Shown one piece after another: positions 1 to 7,603 of a stretch of DNA of 64,000 nt. Position 1 is the stretch's first letter, and every line of letters starts with the position of its first letter. The notes beneath the pieces are model-generated. The model saw only the letters and a program-made list of their open reading frames with translations, searched no databases and was not told where the DNA came from. This DNA comes from JAAUTT01 sp963846585 (GTDB lineage: Bacteria; Bacteroidota; Bacteroidia; Bacteroidales; JAAUTT01): positions 496,001 through 560,000 of the forward strand of contig CAWJWO010000015.1 of the NCBI GenBank assembly GCA_963846585.1, in the 5' to 3' direction. The position numbers and the translations under genes are program-made.

Positions 1-1304
1 ATCCCGTCGTACCTGTTAAATCCAAGAACTTCCAAATCCTTCATTTCTTCTTCTGTTTTGCGGGTTCTGTATTTGAGAGGATCTTGTTCCACCGTTAATT
101 CCTCAATATTTCTGCTATCCGCATCCACCTGAATGGTTGGAATAACGCGACGACCTTCATAATCGTCGCGGTGACCAAACTCATAACCGGCGGACAATGT
201 TCTCATGCCAAGTTCGGAGAATAGTTCCTGATAATGGTGTGCTCTTGAGCCACCTACAAACATCATTGCCATTTTACCATTAGTTCGGGGATGTATTTCA
301 TCAATAGCTTTTTTAACTTTAAGCATTTCTTCATCAATTACAATTTCAATACGATCTTTTAAGTCCTTATCCCCAAAATATTCAGCAATTTTTCTGAGTG
401 ATTTGGCAGAGGCATCAGCACCTATAAAATTTACTTTAAACCAGGGGATGCCAAATTTCTTCTCCATCATTTCTGCAACGTAATTAATAGATCTGTGACA
501 CATTACGACATTTAAATCGGCTGTATGTGCACGCTCAAATTGTTCCATTGTGGAGTTACCGCTAAAGGAAGCATTAAGAGTAATCCCGCATTTTTCCAAT
601 ATTCTTTCCAGTTCAAAAGCGTCACCGCCGATATTATATTCTCCAAGCATGTTTATCTTGAATTTTCCTTCCGGAGATTTGTCATTTAACCCGATAACAT
701 GTTTAATCAGCGCGTTGTTTGCAATATGGTGACCTGCGCTTTGACTAACACCTTTATAACCTTCACAACTAAACCCAAATATATTTATGCCCAGTTCTTC
801 TTTCATTTCACGGGCTACTGCATGTACATCGTCACCTATTAATCCAACAGGACAAGTTGAAAAGATACCTATAGCCTTTGGTTTGAAAAGTGCAAATGCT
901 TCACGACAAGCCTGTTTTAGCTTACTTTCGCCTCCAAAAACTATATTTGAATCTTGCATATCTGTTGAAAAGCAATAAGTTATATAGTTTGGGGAATCAG
1001 CAGTAGGTGGTAATGTTTGGTTACGACGTGTAAGCCATGCATAAAAACTGCACCCTATAGGGCCATGGACGAGATTTACTATATCCCGGGTAGGTCCAAG
1101 AACTACACCTTTGCAACCGGCATAAGTGCAACCCCGTTGGGTAATAATACCCGGTATAGTTCTTACGTTTGCCTGAATTTGATTAATATTTTCAGGACCT
1201 TCATGGACTATTATTGATTTTTCACGTTTTTTTCCAATTTTAGAAGGGTACTTCTTTAACACCTCTTGTTTCCACCGTAATGGATCCATTTCAATTTTTT
1301 CCAT
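1..1304 (-). CDS. nifD: nitrogenase Mo-Fe protein alpha chain NifD, C-terminus cut by window edge
   Basis: Alpha subunit of dinitrogenase, which with NifK carries the P-cluster and the FeMo-cofactor that reduces N2. About 434 residues are visible. P-cluster ligands are seen at Cys59 (RGCTYAGCKG), Cys85 (HGPIGC) and in FSTCPVGLIGDD near residue 150; the cofactor cysteine lies in MCHRSINY. A long insert rich in charged residues near the visible end (HRDDYEGRR onwards) matches the group II/III NifD of clostridia and methanogens. The homocitrate-side histidine and the C-terminus lie beyond position 1. The ATG at 1304 is fixed by a strong Shine-Dalgarno (AAGGAGGT) a few bases upstream, unusual in this AT-rich Bacteroidota sequence. 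It follows nifI2 by 14 bp, so the two are co-transcribed. Confidence 0.95.
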   Translation of the reverse strand, partial: MEKIEMDPLRWKQEVLKKYPSKIGKKREKSIIVHEGPENINQIQANVRTIPGIITQRGCTYAGCKGVVLGPTRDIVNLVHGPIGCSFYAWLTRRNQTLPPTADSPNYITYCFSTDMQDSNIVFGGESKLKQACREAFALFKPKAIGIFSTCPVGLIGDDVHAVAREMKEELGINIFGFSCEGYKGVSQSAGHHIANNALIKHVIGLNDKSPEGKFKINMLGEYNIGGDAFELERILEKCGITLNASFSGNSTMEQFERAHTADLNVVMCHRSINYVAEMMEKKFGIPWFKVNFIGADASAKSLRKIAEYFGDKDLKDRIEIVIDEEMLKVKKAIDEIHPRTNGKMAMMFVGGSRAHHYQELFSELGMRTLSAGYEFGHRDDYEGRRVIPTIQVDADSRNIEELTVEQDPLKYRTRKTEEEMKDLEVLGFNRYDG

Positions 1305-1318
1305 AAATACCTCCTTAA

Positions 1319-1699
1319 TTAATCAAGTGTAACTTCTCCTTTTTCTCCAGTTCGAACCCTTATGGAGTCCATGGCTTCAATGACTATTATTTTACCATCA
1401 CCGCTGTTGCCTGTTTTATTTACTGCAATTATTGTTTCAATTGCAAGGTCTTTTTTTTCGTCAGTAACAACTAAGTTGATCATTCTTTTGGCTTTCAACC
1501 TTGGTTCAGGCCCGATTTGTTTTATGATTTCCTGATTTTCCGGGTTACTCATAACTTCTTTATAGGTAGGGCCAAGACCCCGTCCTTTTCCCCGGCCAAA
1601 TACTCCCATTGCTGTAAAGGATGGTAAACCTACATCTGAAAGCGCCTGCTTGGTTTCATTCATTCTTGCAATTCGTATAATAGCGAAAATCAGTTTCAT
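1319..1699 (-). CDS. nifI2: nitrogenase-associated PII-like regulator NifI2
   Basis: 126-residue PII-family protein. In methanogens NifI1 and NifI2 form a complex that binds dinitrogenase and switches it off when fixed nitrogen is plentiful, with 2-oxoglutarate and ATP relieving inhibition. Visible hallmarks are the FGRGKGRG start of the T-loop (residues about 34-41), a T-loop longer than in GlnB, and the C-terminal GDGKIIVI strand followed by RVRTGE. The position between nifI1 and nifD is the classic nifH-I1-I2-D order of anaerobes. It starts at ATG 1699, about 70 bp after nifI1. Confidence 0.95.
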   Translation of the reverse strand: MKLIFAIIRIARMNETKQALSDVGLPSFTAMGVFGRGKGRGLGPTYKEVMSNPENQEIIKQIGPEPRLKAKRMINLVVTDEKKDLAIETIIAVNKTGNSGDGKIIVIEAMDSIRVRTGEKGEVTLD

Positions 1700-1769
1700 A
1701 TGTTAAATTTTAAAAAAATTGATTTCAGGTAATATTTATTGAACTATTTATAAAAAATTCAGTTACTTA

Positions 1770-2096
1770 TTATAATTCTTTTATTCCGCTTGAAATAGTG
1801 TAGGTCTCAACAATTGGAGTAATAAAGATTTTTCCATCGCCAAAAGCCCCTTTATCACCGGTACGTGCGACTTCTAAAATTGTGTTAATGACGAAATCCT
1901 TGTCAGTATCCTTTATTGCCATGATCAGCAGTTCTTTAGGGAGTTCGTCATAAGTAACATTTCCCACTTTTAACCCACGCTGTTTACCCCGGCCGAATAC
2001 AGCCATTTTTGTAACAGCAGGGAAACCAGCATCGAAAAGAGCCTTTAAAACTATGGAGGACTTTTCAGGACGAACTATTGCTCTGATAAGTAACAT
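1770..2096 (-). CDS. nifI1: nitrogenase-associated PII-like regulator NifI1
   Basis: 108-residue PII-family protein, partner of NifI2 in post-translational control of nitrogenase. The family core is clear: an N-terminal beta strand MLLIRAIVRPEK, FGRGKQRG at the T-loop base, and GDKGAFGDGKIFITP at the C-terminal ATP-binding side. It is shorter than NifI2 because of its shorter T-loop, as expected for the I1 type. It sits 88 bp downstream of nifH; I see no strong hairpin in that gap. Transcription is probably from the nifH promoter. Confidence 0.95.
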   Translation of the reverse strand: MLLIRAIVRPEKSSIVLKALFDAGFPAVTKMAVFGRGKQRGLKVGNVTYDELPKELLIMAIKDTDKDFVINTILEVARTGDKGAFGDGKIFITPIVETYTISSGIKEL

Positions 2097-2184
2097 ATTG
2101 TTTATATTTTAAATTATTATTATTCAATTTATAATCCGAATATTAGATACTTTTACCAATTAAGTCTTTGTAAATAATTTAACA

Positions 2185-3012
2185 TTAACTAGCAACACCG
2201 TATTCAATTAGTAAAGCTTCCAATTCTTCCATTTCCAATGGTTTAGGAATGACCAGCATTTTGTTTTGGTCGACTTTTTTCGCCAAGGTACGATATTCAT
2301 CGGCCTGATTATGAGCTGGTTCAAACTCTATTACAGTTTTCCTGTTAATTTCGGCACGTTGAACCATATTATCACGAGGTACAAAGTGAATCATTTGTGT
2401 TCCAAGTCTTTTAGCAAAAGCTTCGATCATTGGTTGTTCATTATCACATTTCCGGCTATTACAAATAATGCCTCCAAGACGAACTCCTCCTGCTTCAGCA
2501 AACTTTACAATACCTTTGCAAATATTGTTAGCTGCATACATGGCCATCATTTCACCTGAGCACACAATATATATTTCCTGGGCTTTACCTTCACGCATAG
2601 GCATTGCAAAACCACCGCAAACTACATCTCCAAGTACATCATAGAAAACATAATCAGTTTCAAACTGATCTTCATTATAAGCACCCAATTGTTCCAGAAG
2701 GTTAATTGAAGTAATAATACCTCTTCCCGCACAACCGACTCCCGGTTCCGGGCCACCTGATTCTACGCATCTGGCACCTTTGAAACCCAGTTTTACCACA
2801 TCATCAAGTTCAACATCTTCACCTTCTTCCCGAAGGGTATCAAGGACTGTTTTTTGAGCTAGTCCACCTAATAGAAGCCGTGTGGAATCTGCTTTAGGAT
2901 CACATCCAACTACAATTACCTTTTTTCCTAATTCAACCAATCCGGCAACTGTGTTTTGGGTTGTTGTACTTTTTCCAATTCCCCCTTTTCCATAAATAGC
3001 TACTTTTCTCAT
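2185..3012 (-). CDS. nifH: nitrogenase iron protein NifH (dinitrogenase reductase)
   Basis: ATP-dependent electron donor to NifDK; a homodimer bridged by one 4Fe-4S cluster. The 275-residue product shows the P-loop GKGGIGKST (residues 8-16), switch I DPKADST (38-44), cluster cysteines Cys94 (GVGCAGRG) and Cys132 (DVVCGG), and Arg97, the site ADP-ribosylated in some bacteria. The loop between the two cysteines is three residues longer than in the Azotobacter protein. I place the start at ATG 3012, not at the in-frame TTG at 3027: the TTG is part of the GGAGG ribosome-binding site that lies 8 nt before the ATG, and family members begin MRKVAIYGKGG. It is preceded by a sigma-54 promoter and followed by nifI1, nifI2 and nifD. 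Confidence 0.97.
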   Translation of the reverse strand: MRKVAIYGKGGIGKSTTTQNTVAGLVELGKKVIVVGCDPKADSTRLLLGGLAQKTVLDTLREEGEDVELDDVVKLGFKGARCVESGGPEPGVGCAGRGIITSINLLEQLGAYNEDQFETDYVFYDVLGDVVCGGFAMPMREGKAQEIYIVCSGEMMAMYAANNICKGIVKFAEAGGVRLGGIICNSRKCDNEQPMIEAFAKRLGTQMIHFVPRDNMVQRAEINRKTVIEFEPAHNQADEYRTLAKKVDQNKMLVIPKPLEMEELEALLIEYGVAS

Positions 3013-3050
3013 TTTTTTATCCTCCAAAGTGTTTGTTTCTTTTACAGGTA

Positions 3051-3068
3051 TTGCACAATATGTGCCAA
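3051..3068 (-). promoter_or_regulatory. sigma-54 (-24/-12) promoter of nifH
   Basis: Read on the minus strand this is TTGGCACATATTGTGCAA. It has GG and GC separated by exactly 10 nt, close to the sigma-54 consensus TGGCAC-N5-TTGC. The -12 GC lies at 3053-3054 and the -24 GG at 3065-3066, predicting a transcript start near 3041 and a leader of about 30 nt before the nifH ATG. A sigma-54 activator gene lies immediately upstream. I found no TGT-N10-ACA NifA upstream site between here and 3400. Confidence 0.85.
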
Positions 3069-3406
3069 CTTATTTAAAAGTGGTTAATTTTCGGATACCT
3101 TAAGATGTATCTGGCTAAAAATCAAAATGTAATAAAATGAAAAAAAAATTGGAATGATTTTTAAATTACCATTAACACTATAAAAAAACATATAAATAAA
3201 CTACATTAATGTTCAAAAAAAAGGGGGTTAATTACAAAAATGTAGGATTTATTGATAGATTAATAAATAAACTAAGGGGTAGTAGTAAAATAAATTAATA
3301 ATTACTGATTACTGATTATTTAATAACTTAATCACTTTTTTATACTTACCACTATTTTCCGGTTCCTATTCTTGGTTCCTGGTTCCTGGCTCCTGGTTCT
3401 ATTTAA
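3069..3406. other. nifH upstream region, no gene
   Basis: AT-rich gap between the nifH promoter and the end of the activator gene. No open frame with recognisable protein content is seen. The part near 3301-3317 repeats ATTACTG, and 3359-3399 is a run of GGTTCCT-type heptamers listed separately. A nif enhancer would be expected here, but I see no clear palindrome. Confidence 0.6.
3301..3399. repeat. two short-word arrays (ATTACTG; GGTTCCT)
   Basis: 3301-3317 holds tandem ATTACTG words. 3359-3399 holds about five degenerate copies of a heptamer (GGTTCCT/GGCTCCT), ending eight bases before the stop of the activator gene. The same heptamer, reverse-complemented as GGAACCA, recurs at 9905-9934 and 30579-30609. 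Confidence 0.8.
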
Positions 3407-4987
3407 TTAACTTACTTGTTGTGTGTTTTTCCGGTCAATTTTAAAACGTTTCGGGTCAATTTCGTGCTTTTTAATGCGAATTCCCATCATACGTTCAGTA
3501 ATTCCAAGAATTTCAGAAGCTTTTACCATGTTACCCTTTGTAATTATTAATGTGTCGAGCAGCATTTGTTTTTCCACTTTGTCGACAATAGCTTCTAAAG
3601 TTCCGGATGATTTTGTTTTTGAAGATTTTGCAGTTTGTAAGGTTGGAGGAAGGTTGCTTGACCGGATAACATTATCCGAACTAAGGATGCATGCCCTTTC
3701 AATACAGTTTTCCAATTCCCGGATATTACCTGGCCAGTGATAAACCATTAACATATCGATAGCGGAAGCAGAAACCCGTTTTATTGTTTTATTATGGGTT
3801 TTATTGAATTTAGCTATAAAATGGTCGGCTAATCCGGGTATATCGTTTAAACGTTCACGTAACGGAGGAATAAATAATGGGAAAACATTTATCCTGTAGT
3901 ATAAATCCTCCCGAAACTTATTTTCCTCTATGGCTTCTTCAAGGTTACGATTTGTAGCACAAACAATACGGACATCCACTTTAATCGGTTTGGTACTGCC
4001 TAAACGCTCAAATTCACGTTCCTGCAATATTCTAAGCAATTTAACCTGAGTAGAGGATGGTAAGTCACCAATTTCGTCAAGAAATATAGTTCCTCCGTCA
4101 GCAGCTTCAAACCGACCTTTCCGTAAGATGTTTGCACCTGTAAAAGCACCCCGTTCATGGCCGAAAAGTTCACTTTCAATCAAACTGTCAGGCAATGCTG
4201 CACAGTTGACTTTAATGAAAGGCTTCTTTTTACGTAAACTTCCATAATGTATGGCATCAGCAATCAATTCTTTGCCAACACCGCTTTCTCCCCTTATTAA
4301 AACAGATGCATTAGTTGGAGCAACCCTTTCAATTAATTCGTACACCGACTGCATTTTACCTGAACTACCTATAATTCCTGCAGGACGTATACTTTCTTTA
4401 AGCTTTATTTGTAATTTGATATTTTCTTCTTCCAGGCGTTCAATTTCTTCTGCATATTCTTGTCTGGTTCTAACAGCCTGAGCAATCATAGAACCTATGA
4501 TAGATAATATTCTGGAATCCTCCGAAATAGTTATATGTTGGTTATATATCCTGTGAATACTAAGTGTACCAACAATCTCGTTTTCGTCTCTGATCGGAAC
4601 ACAAATAAATGATAAATCCACATCGGACTTAATCCCTGTTTTATTTAAATATGCCTCGTTTTCAAAAATTTTTGGAATAACTACAGGTTTGCCTGTTTCT
4701 ACAACTGTTCCGATTATTCCTTCTCCAATTTTATAAATTCCTTTGCTTTGTTCTTCTTCCGTGAGGCCAAAGGCTAATTCTATCGATATTTGTGAATTGG
4801 CACGGTTAAGGATTGTGAGAATTACTTTTTCGGCAGATAAATAATTGGCTAATAATTGAAATACAGGGTCAAGGTTATTCTTTAAATCACGTTTCACTTT
4901 ATTTAACAAAGAACTAATTTCGAAAAGCAATTTTAATTCCCTGACTCCGTAACAATCATCTCCGGTTTTTCTACAATAAACAGCCAT
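3407..4987 (-). CDS. nifA: NifA-type sigma-54-dependent transcriptional activator
   Basis: 526-residue enhancer-binding protein. The order is an N-terminal GAF sensor (about 20-175), a coiled-coil linker (178-198), an AAA+ domain with Walker A GESGVGKE (233-240), the sigma-54 contact loop GAFTGA (280-285) and Walker B IFLDEIGD (301-308), then a Fis-type helix-turn-helix near the C-terminus (about 480-515). This architecture and the position next to nifH with a -24/-12 promoter argue for NifA. The AAA-HTH linker has no CxxxxC motif, so the redox-sensitive rhizobial type is not indicated. It could in principle be an AnfA/VnfA-like paralogue. The start is ATG 4987; no good Shine-Dalgarno is present. 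Confidence 0.85.
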   Translation of the reverse strand: MAVYCRKTGDDCYGVRELKLLFEISSLLNKVKRDLKNNLDPVFQLLANYLSAEKVILTILNRANSQISIELAFGLTEEEQSKGIYKIGEGIIGTVVETGKPVVIPKIFENEAYLNKTGIKSDVDLSFICVPIRDENEIVGTLSIHRIYNQHITISEDSRILSIIGSMIAQAVRTRQEYAEEIERLEEENIKLQIKLKESIRPAGIIGSSGKMQSVYELIERVAPTNASVLIRGESGVGKELIADAIHYGSLRKKKPFIKVNCAALPDSLIESELFGHERGAFTGANILRKGRFEAADGGTIFLDEIGDLPSSTQVKLLRILQEREFERLGSTKPIKVDVRIVCATNRNLEEAIEENKFREDLYYRINVFPLFIPPLRERLNDIPGLADHFIAKFNKTHNKTIKRVSASAIDMLMVYHWPGNIRELENCIERACILSSDNVIRSSNLPPTLQTAKSSKTKSSGTLEAIVDKVEKQMLLDTLIITKGNMVKASEILGITERMMGIRIKKHEIDPKRFKIDRKNTQQVS

Positions 4988-5002
4988 ACCCCTAAATTAT
5001 AT

Positions 5003-5029
5003 AATATCTTATACGTAAAAAAAGATATT
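5003..5029. promoter_or_regulatory. inverted repeat upstream of nifA, possible operator
   Basis: Perfect 8-bp arms AATATCTT / AAGATATT separated by 11 bp, ending about 16 bp before the nifA start codon. It could be an operator for autoregulation or the binding site of another regulator. Its function is inferred from position only. Confidence 0.4.
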
Positions 5030-5283
5030 TTGATGTCATAGCCCCTGTAAAATTAACAAAAAAAATAAAAAATATATATAAATTCTGATTATTATACAAA
5101 AATAAATCTGATGTTAAATTAGTATTATTTATTTTCGTATTTACTTTAGCCGAAAAATCCATATAAGGAGCAACTTGAATGAATTAGTTAAGGTTTTAAC
5201 CTGATATAAAATCTTATACCGTTTTATAATATGAACCGATATATTCAAATAAAGTTATAAATTGCTGGTGCATGTTTATGTTT

Positions 5284-5315
5284 TAAGCAGTCGGTACTTA
5301 ATGGCCGATTGCTTA
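5284..5315 (+). promoter_or_regulatory. leader hairpin upstream of the UPF0060 gene
   Basis: Arms TAAGCAGTCGG and CCGATTGCTTA pair over 11 positions with one G-T wobble around a 10-nt loop. The element ends 31 bp before the start codon and is not followed by a T-run, so it is not a standard terminator. It could be a 5'-UTR structure or a protein-binding palindrome. Confidence 0.45.
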
Positions 5316-5346
5316 TTGCGAATGCCATAATAATATAAATTAGATT

Positions 5347-5679
5347 ATGACAACAATAAAAACATTATTAGTATTCATCCTGGCTGGTTTATGTGAAATC
5401 GGTGGAGGCTATCTCGTTTGGATTTGGTTAAAAGAAAATAAACCATTTTGGTTTGGTATATCAGGTATGGCTATACTTGCGATTTATGGTGTAGTAGCTT
5501 CTCTTCAACCTGCTAATTTTGGCAGGGTCTATGCCGCTTATGGTGGTATATTTGTTGTAATGTCATTACTTTGGTCTTTCAAAATTGACCATGTTGTACC
5601 TGATAAATATGATATTATTGGAGCATTGGTTGTACTCTTTGGTGCGTTAATTATATTTTATGCACCACGTAGCAGATAA
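5347..5679 (+). CDS. UPF0060 (YnfA-type) small membrane protein
   Basis: 110-residue inner-membrane protein with four hydrophobic segments. It matches the UPF0060 family, distantly related to small multidrug-resistance proteins. The family signature is visible: EIGGGYLVWIWLKE near the N-terminus, YGVVASLQPANFGRVYAAYGG in the middle, and the C-terminal IIFYAPR. Substrate is unknown; E. coli YnfA has been linked to weak multidrug efflux. It converges on mnmA with only 7 bp between stop codons. Confidence 0.9.
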   Translation: MTTIKTLLVFILAGLCEIGGGYLVWIWLKENKPFWFGISGMAILAIYGVVASLQPANFGRVYAAYGGIFVVMSLLWSFKIDHVVPDKYDIIGALVVLFGALIIFYAPRSR

Positions 5680-5686
5680 TCAGGAA

Positions 5687-6880
5687 CTATGCACTGATAA
5701 CCCCTGATCCGGTGATCTCATCACCTTCGTACCAGGCAGCAAACTGACCTGGTGTTATACCCCTCTGGGGATTATCGAATAAAATATAAATTCCTTCGTC
5801 GTACCTGTATAAACATGCTTTTTGTAATGGCTGACGATATCGTATACGAACCATACATTCATAATTGTCACCCGTTTTTAATTCCAGGTCAGGCCGAATC
5901 CAATGAATATCATTGGCCTCAATAAATAATGCTTTCCTGAAAAGTCCGGGATGGTCTTCGCCCTGACCGGTATAAACAATGTTATTTTCTATATCAGTTG
6001 CAATTACGAATAAAGGTTGTATTTTGCCACCTATATTCAAGCCCTTTCGTTGCCCTATGGTAAAAAAATATGCCCCATTATGCATTCCAACAGTGTGACC
6101 ATCAGAAAAATTATAAATATAAGGTTTGGATAAGGTTTTCAATTGTTTATATAATCCGTCTTCATTAAATATTTTATTATAACCAATAAAATCGCGGCTA
6201 ATTTCAATAATCCTTCCCTCTTTGCTGTTTAGCTTTTGCTGCAGAAATACTGGCAGGTCTATTTTCCCAACAAAACAAACACCTTGAGAATCCTTACGCT
6301 TTGCTGTTGCCAGGCCAAGATTTTCTGCTATTTTCCTAACTTCAGGTTTAGTTAAATTTCCTACCGGAAATAAGGCGGTTGATAACTGCTTTTGCGAAAG
6401 CTGACAAAGGAAATAACTCTGGTCTTTGTTGGAATCAATCCCTGCCAGTAACCGGAATATTATTTTGCCATTAATATCCCTGGTTTCTTCTTTACGGCAA
6501 TAATGGCCTGTTGCCACGAAGTCAGCTCCAAGTTTAAGGGCCGCATCAACAAATAAATCAAATTTAATTTCGCGGTTACAAAGCACATCAGGATTAGGTG
6601 TCCTTCCCCTGGCATATTCATTAAACATATAATCCACCACTCTTTTGCCATATTGCACGCTAAAATCCACAGTATGAAATGGTATCTCAAGTTTCCTGGC
6701 AACAAGTTCCGCAAAAATAAGATCGTCATTCCAGGGACAATCGCCTGATAATGTTCCGGTTGTATCGTGCCAATTGATCATAAATAATCCAATAACATCA
6801 TACCCTGTACTTTTTAATAAGTGCGCGGCCACACTCGAATCAACTCCTCCGGATAATCCTATTACTACCTTTTTTTTCAA
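5687..6880 (-). CDS. mnmA: tRNA-specific 2-thiouridylase MnmA
   Basis: Makes 2-thiouridine at the wobble position of tRNA Lys, Glu and Gln using ATP and persulfide sulfur. The 397-residue protein has the ATP-pyrophosphatase loop GLSGGVDSS (8-16), the first catalytic cysteine in NPDVLCNREIKF, the second in SQGVCFVGK, and the C-terminal beta-barrel ending in GQFAAWY. The start codon is TTG: an in-frame TAA lies two codons upstream and there is no usable ATG before the P-loop. Bacteroidota often carry two MnmA copies; only this one is in the window. Confidence 0.95.
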   Translation of the reverse strand: MKKKVVIGLSGGVDSSVAAHLLKSTGYDVIGLFMINWHDTTGTLSGDCPWNDDLIFAELVARKLEIPFHTVDFSVQYGKRVVDYMFNEYARGRTPNPDVLCNREIKFDLFVDAALKLGADFVATGHYCRKEETRDINGKIIFRLLAGIDSNKDQSYFLCQLSQKQLSTALFPVGNLTKPEVRKIAENLGLATAKRKDSQGVCFVGKIDLPVFLQQKLNSKEGRIIEISRDFIGYNKIFNEDGLYKQLKTLSKPYIYNFSDGHTVGMHNGAYFFTIGQRKGLNIGGKIQPLFVIATDIENNIVYTGQGEDHPGLFRKALFIEANDIHWIRPDLELKTGDNYECMVRIRYRQPLQKACLYRYDEGIYILFDNPQRGITPGQFAAWYEGDEITGSGVISA

Positions 6881-6991
6881 CGATTAAATTCTATTATTAT
6901 AAAATTATAAACTTATAAACTTTATTTAAATATAATTGTTATTGTTTCTAAGAAATTAAAACATTAGTTAAACAAAAATTATTCTTAAATT

Positions 6992-7603
6992 ATGAAATCA
7001 ATTAAACATGTTACACTTTCACTTTCATTAATTGCTATTATAGCACAGGGAATTAAGGCCCAGGAACCATCAACTGTGTGGAATTTGGATAAATCTCACT
7101 CCTCTGTTGGGTTTTCAGTCGATCATATGGTTATTTCGTCAGTATATGGCGCATTCAACGATTTCTCAGCGGTAATTAAATCTGATAAGCCAGATTTTTC
7201 GGATGTTTCAGTGAATTTTACAATTCAGGTAAGCAGTATTGATACTAAAGAACCAAAACGTGATGGCCATCTCCAATCAGCTGACTTTTTCGATGTTCAA
7301 AAGTATCCTGTGATAACTTTTATTGGTAAAATGTTTGTGAAAGTAAAGGGAAATCAGTACAAACTTACAGGTGACCTTACAATGCATGGAGTTTCCAAAT
7401 TAGTTACCTTCGATGCAAAATTCGGGGTTATTAATGACCCATATGGAAATACCAGAGCTGCTGTACAAATCAATGGCGAACTTGACCGTTATGAATTTGA
7501 CCTTAAATGGAATAAAGCTATCGAAGCCGGTGGATTGATGGTTGGTCAGATGGTTAAGCTTATGATAAATGTTGAAATGATTAAAGCAAAGAATGCACAA
7601 TAA
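6992..7603 (+). CDS. YceI family periplasmic lipid-binding-type protein
   Basis: 203 residues: a signal peptide (residues 1-23, cleavage after IKAQ), then a YceI lipocalin-like beta barrel that in relatives binds polyisoprenoids. Family features are WNLDKSHSSVGFSVDHM at the start, RDGHLQSADFFDVQKYP in the middle, GDLTMHGVSK, and the final GGLMVGQMVKLMINVE. Its last 23 bp overlap the 3' end of the convergent DUF1015 gene. Confidence 0.9.
   Translation: MKSIKHVTLSLSLIAIIAQGIKAQEPSTVWNLDKSHSSVGFSVDHMVISSVYGAFNDFSAVIKSDKPDFSDVSVNFTIQVSSIDTKEPKRDGHLQSADFFDVQKYPVITFIGKMFVKVKGNQYKLTGDLTMHGVSKLVTFDAKFGVINDPYGNTRAAVQINGELDRYEFDLKWNKAIEAGGLMVGQMVKLMINVEMIKAKNAQ

Larger units (their letters stand above)
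4988..5346. other. divergent intergenic region between nifA and the UPF0060 gene
   Basis: 359 bp without a gene. It holds an 8-bp perfect inverted repeat just upstream of nifA (5003-5029), two copies of an ATCTTATAC-GT word (around 5006 and 5211), and a stable hairpin (5284-5315) ahead of the plus-strand gene. A two-codon frame with a good ribosome-binding site near 5167-5185 was noted but is not annotated. Confidence 0.6.

Noticed and set aside
2266..2559. Plus-strand 97-codon open frame inside nifH
   Set aside because: It is the antisense shadow of the well-conserved NifH coding sequence, with no recognisable protein features.
3359..3399. CRISPR-like repeat
   Set aside because: Direct 7-bp words without spacers or cas genes; part of the dispersed word arrays.
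3069..3406. NifA enhancer TGT-N10-ACA
   Set aside because: I checked each TGT on this stretch and none is followed by ACA at the right distance.
5167..5185. Two-codon upstream frame (ATG AAT TAG) with a good ribosome-binding site
   Set aside because: Too short to support; far from any gene start it could control.
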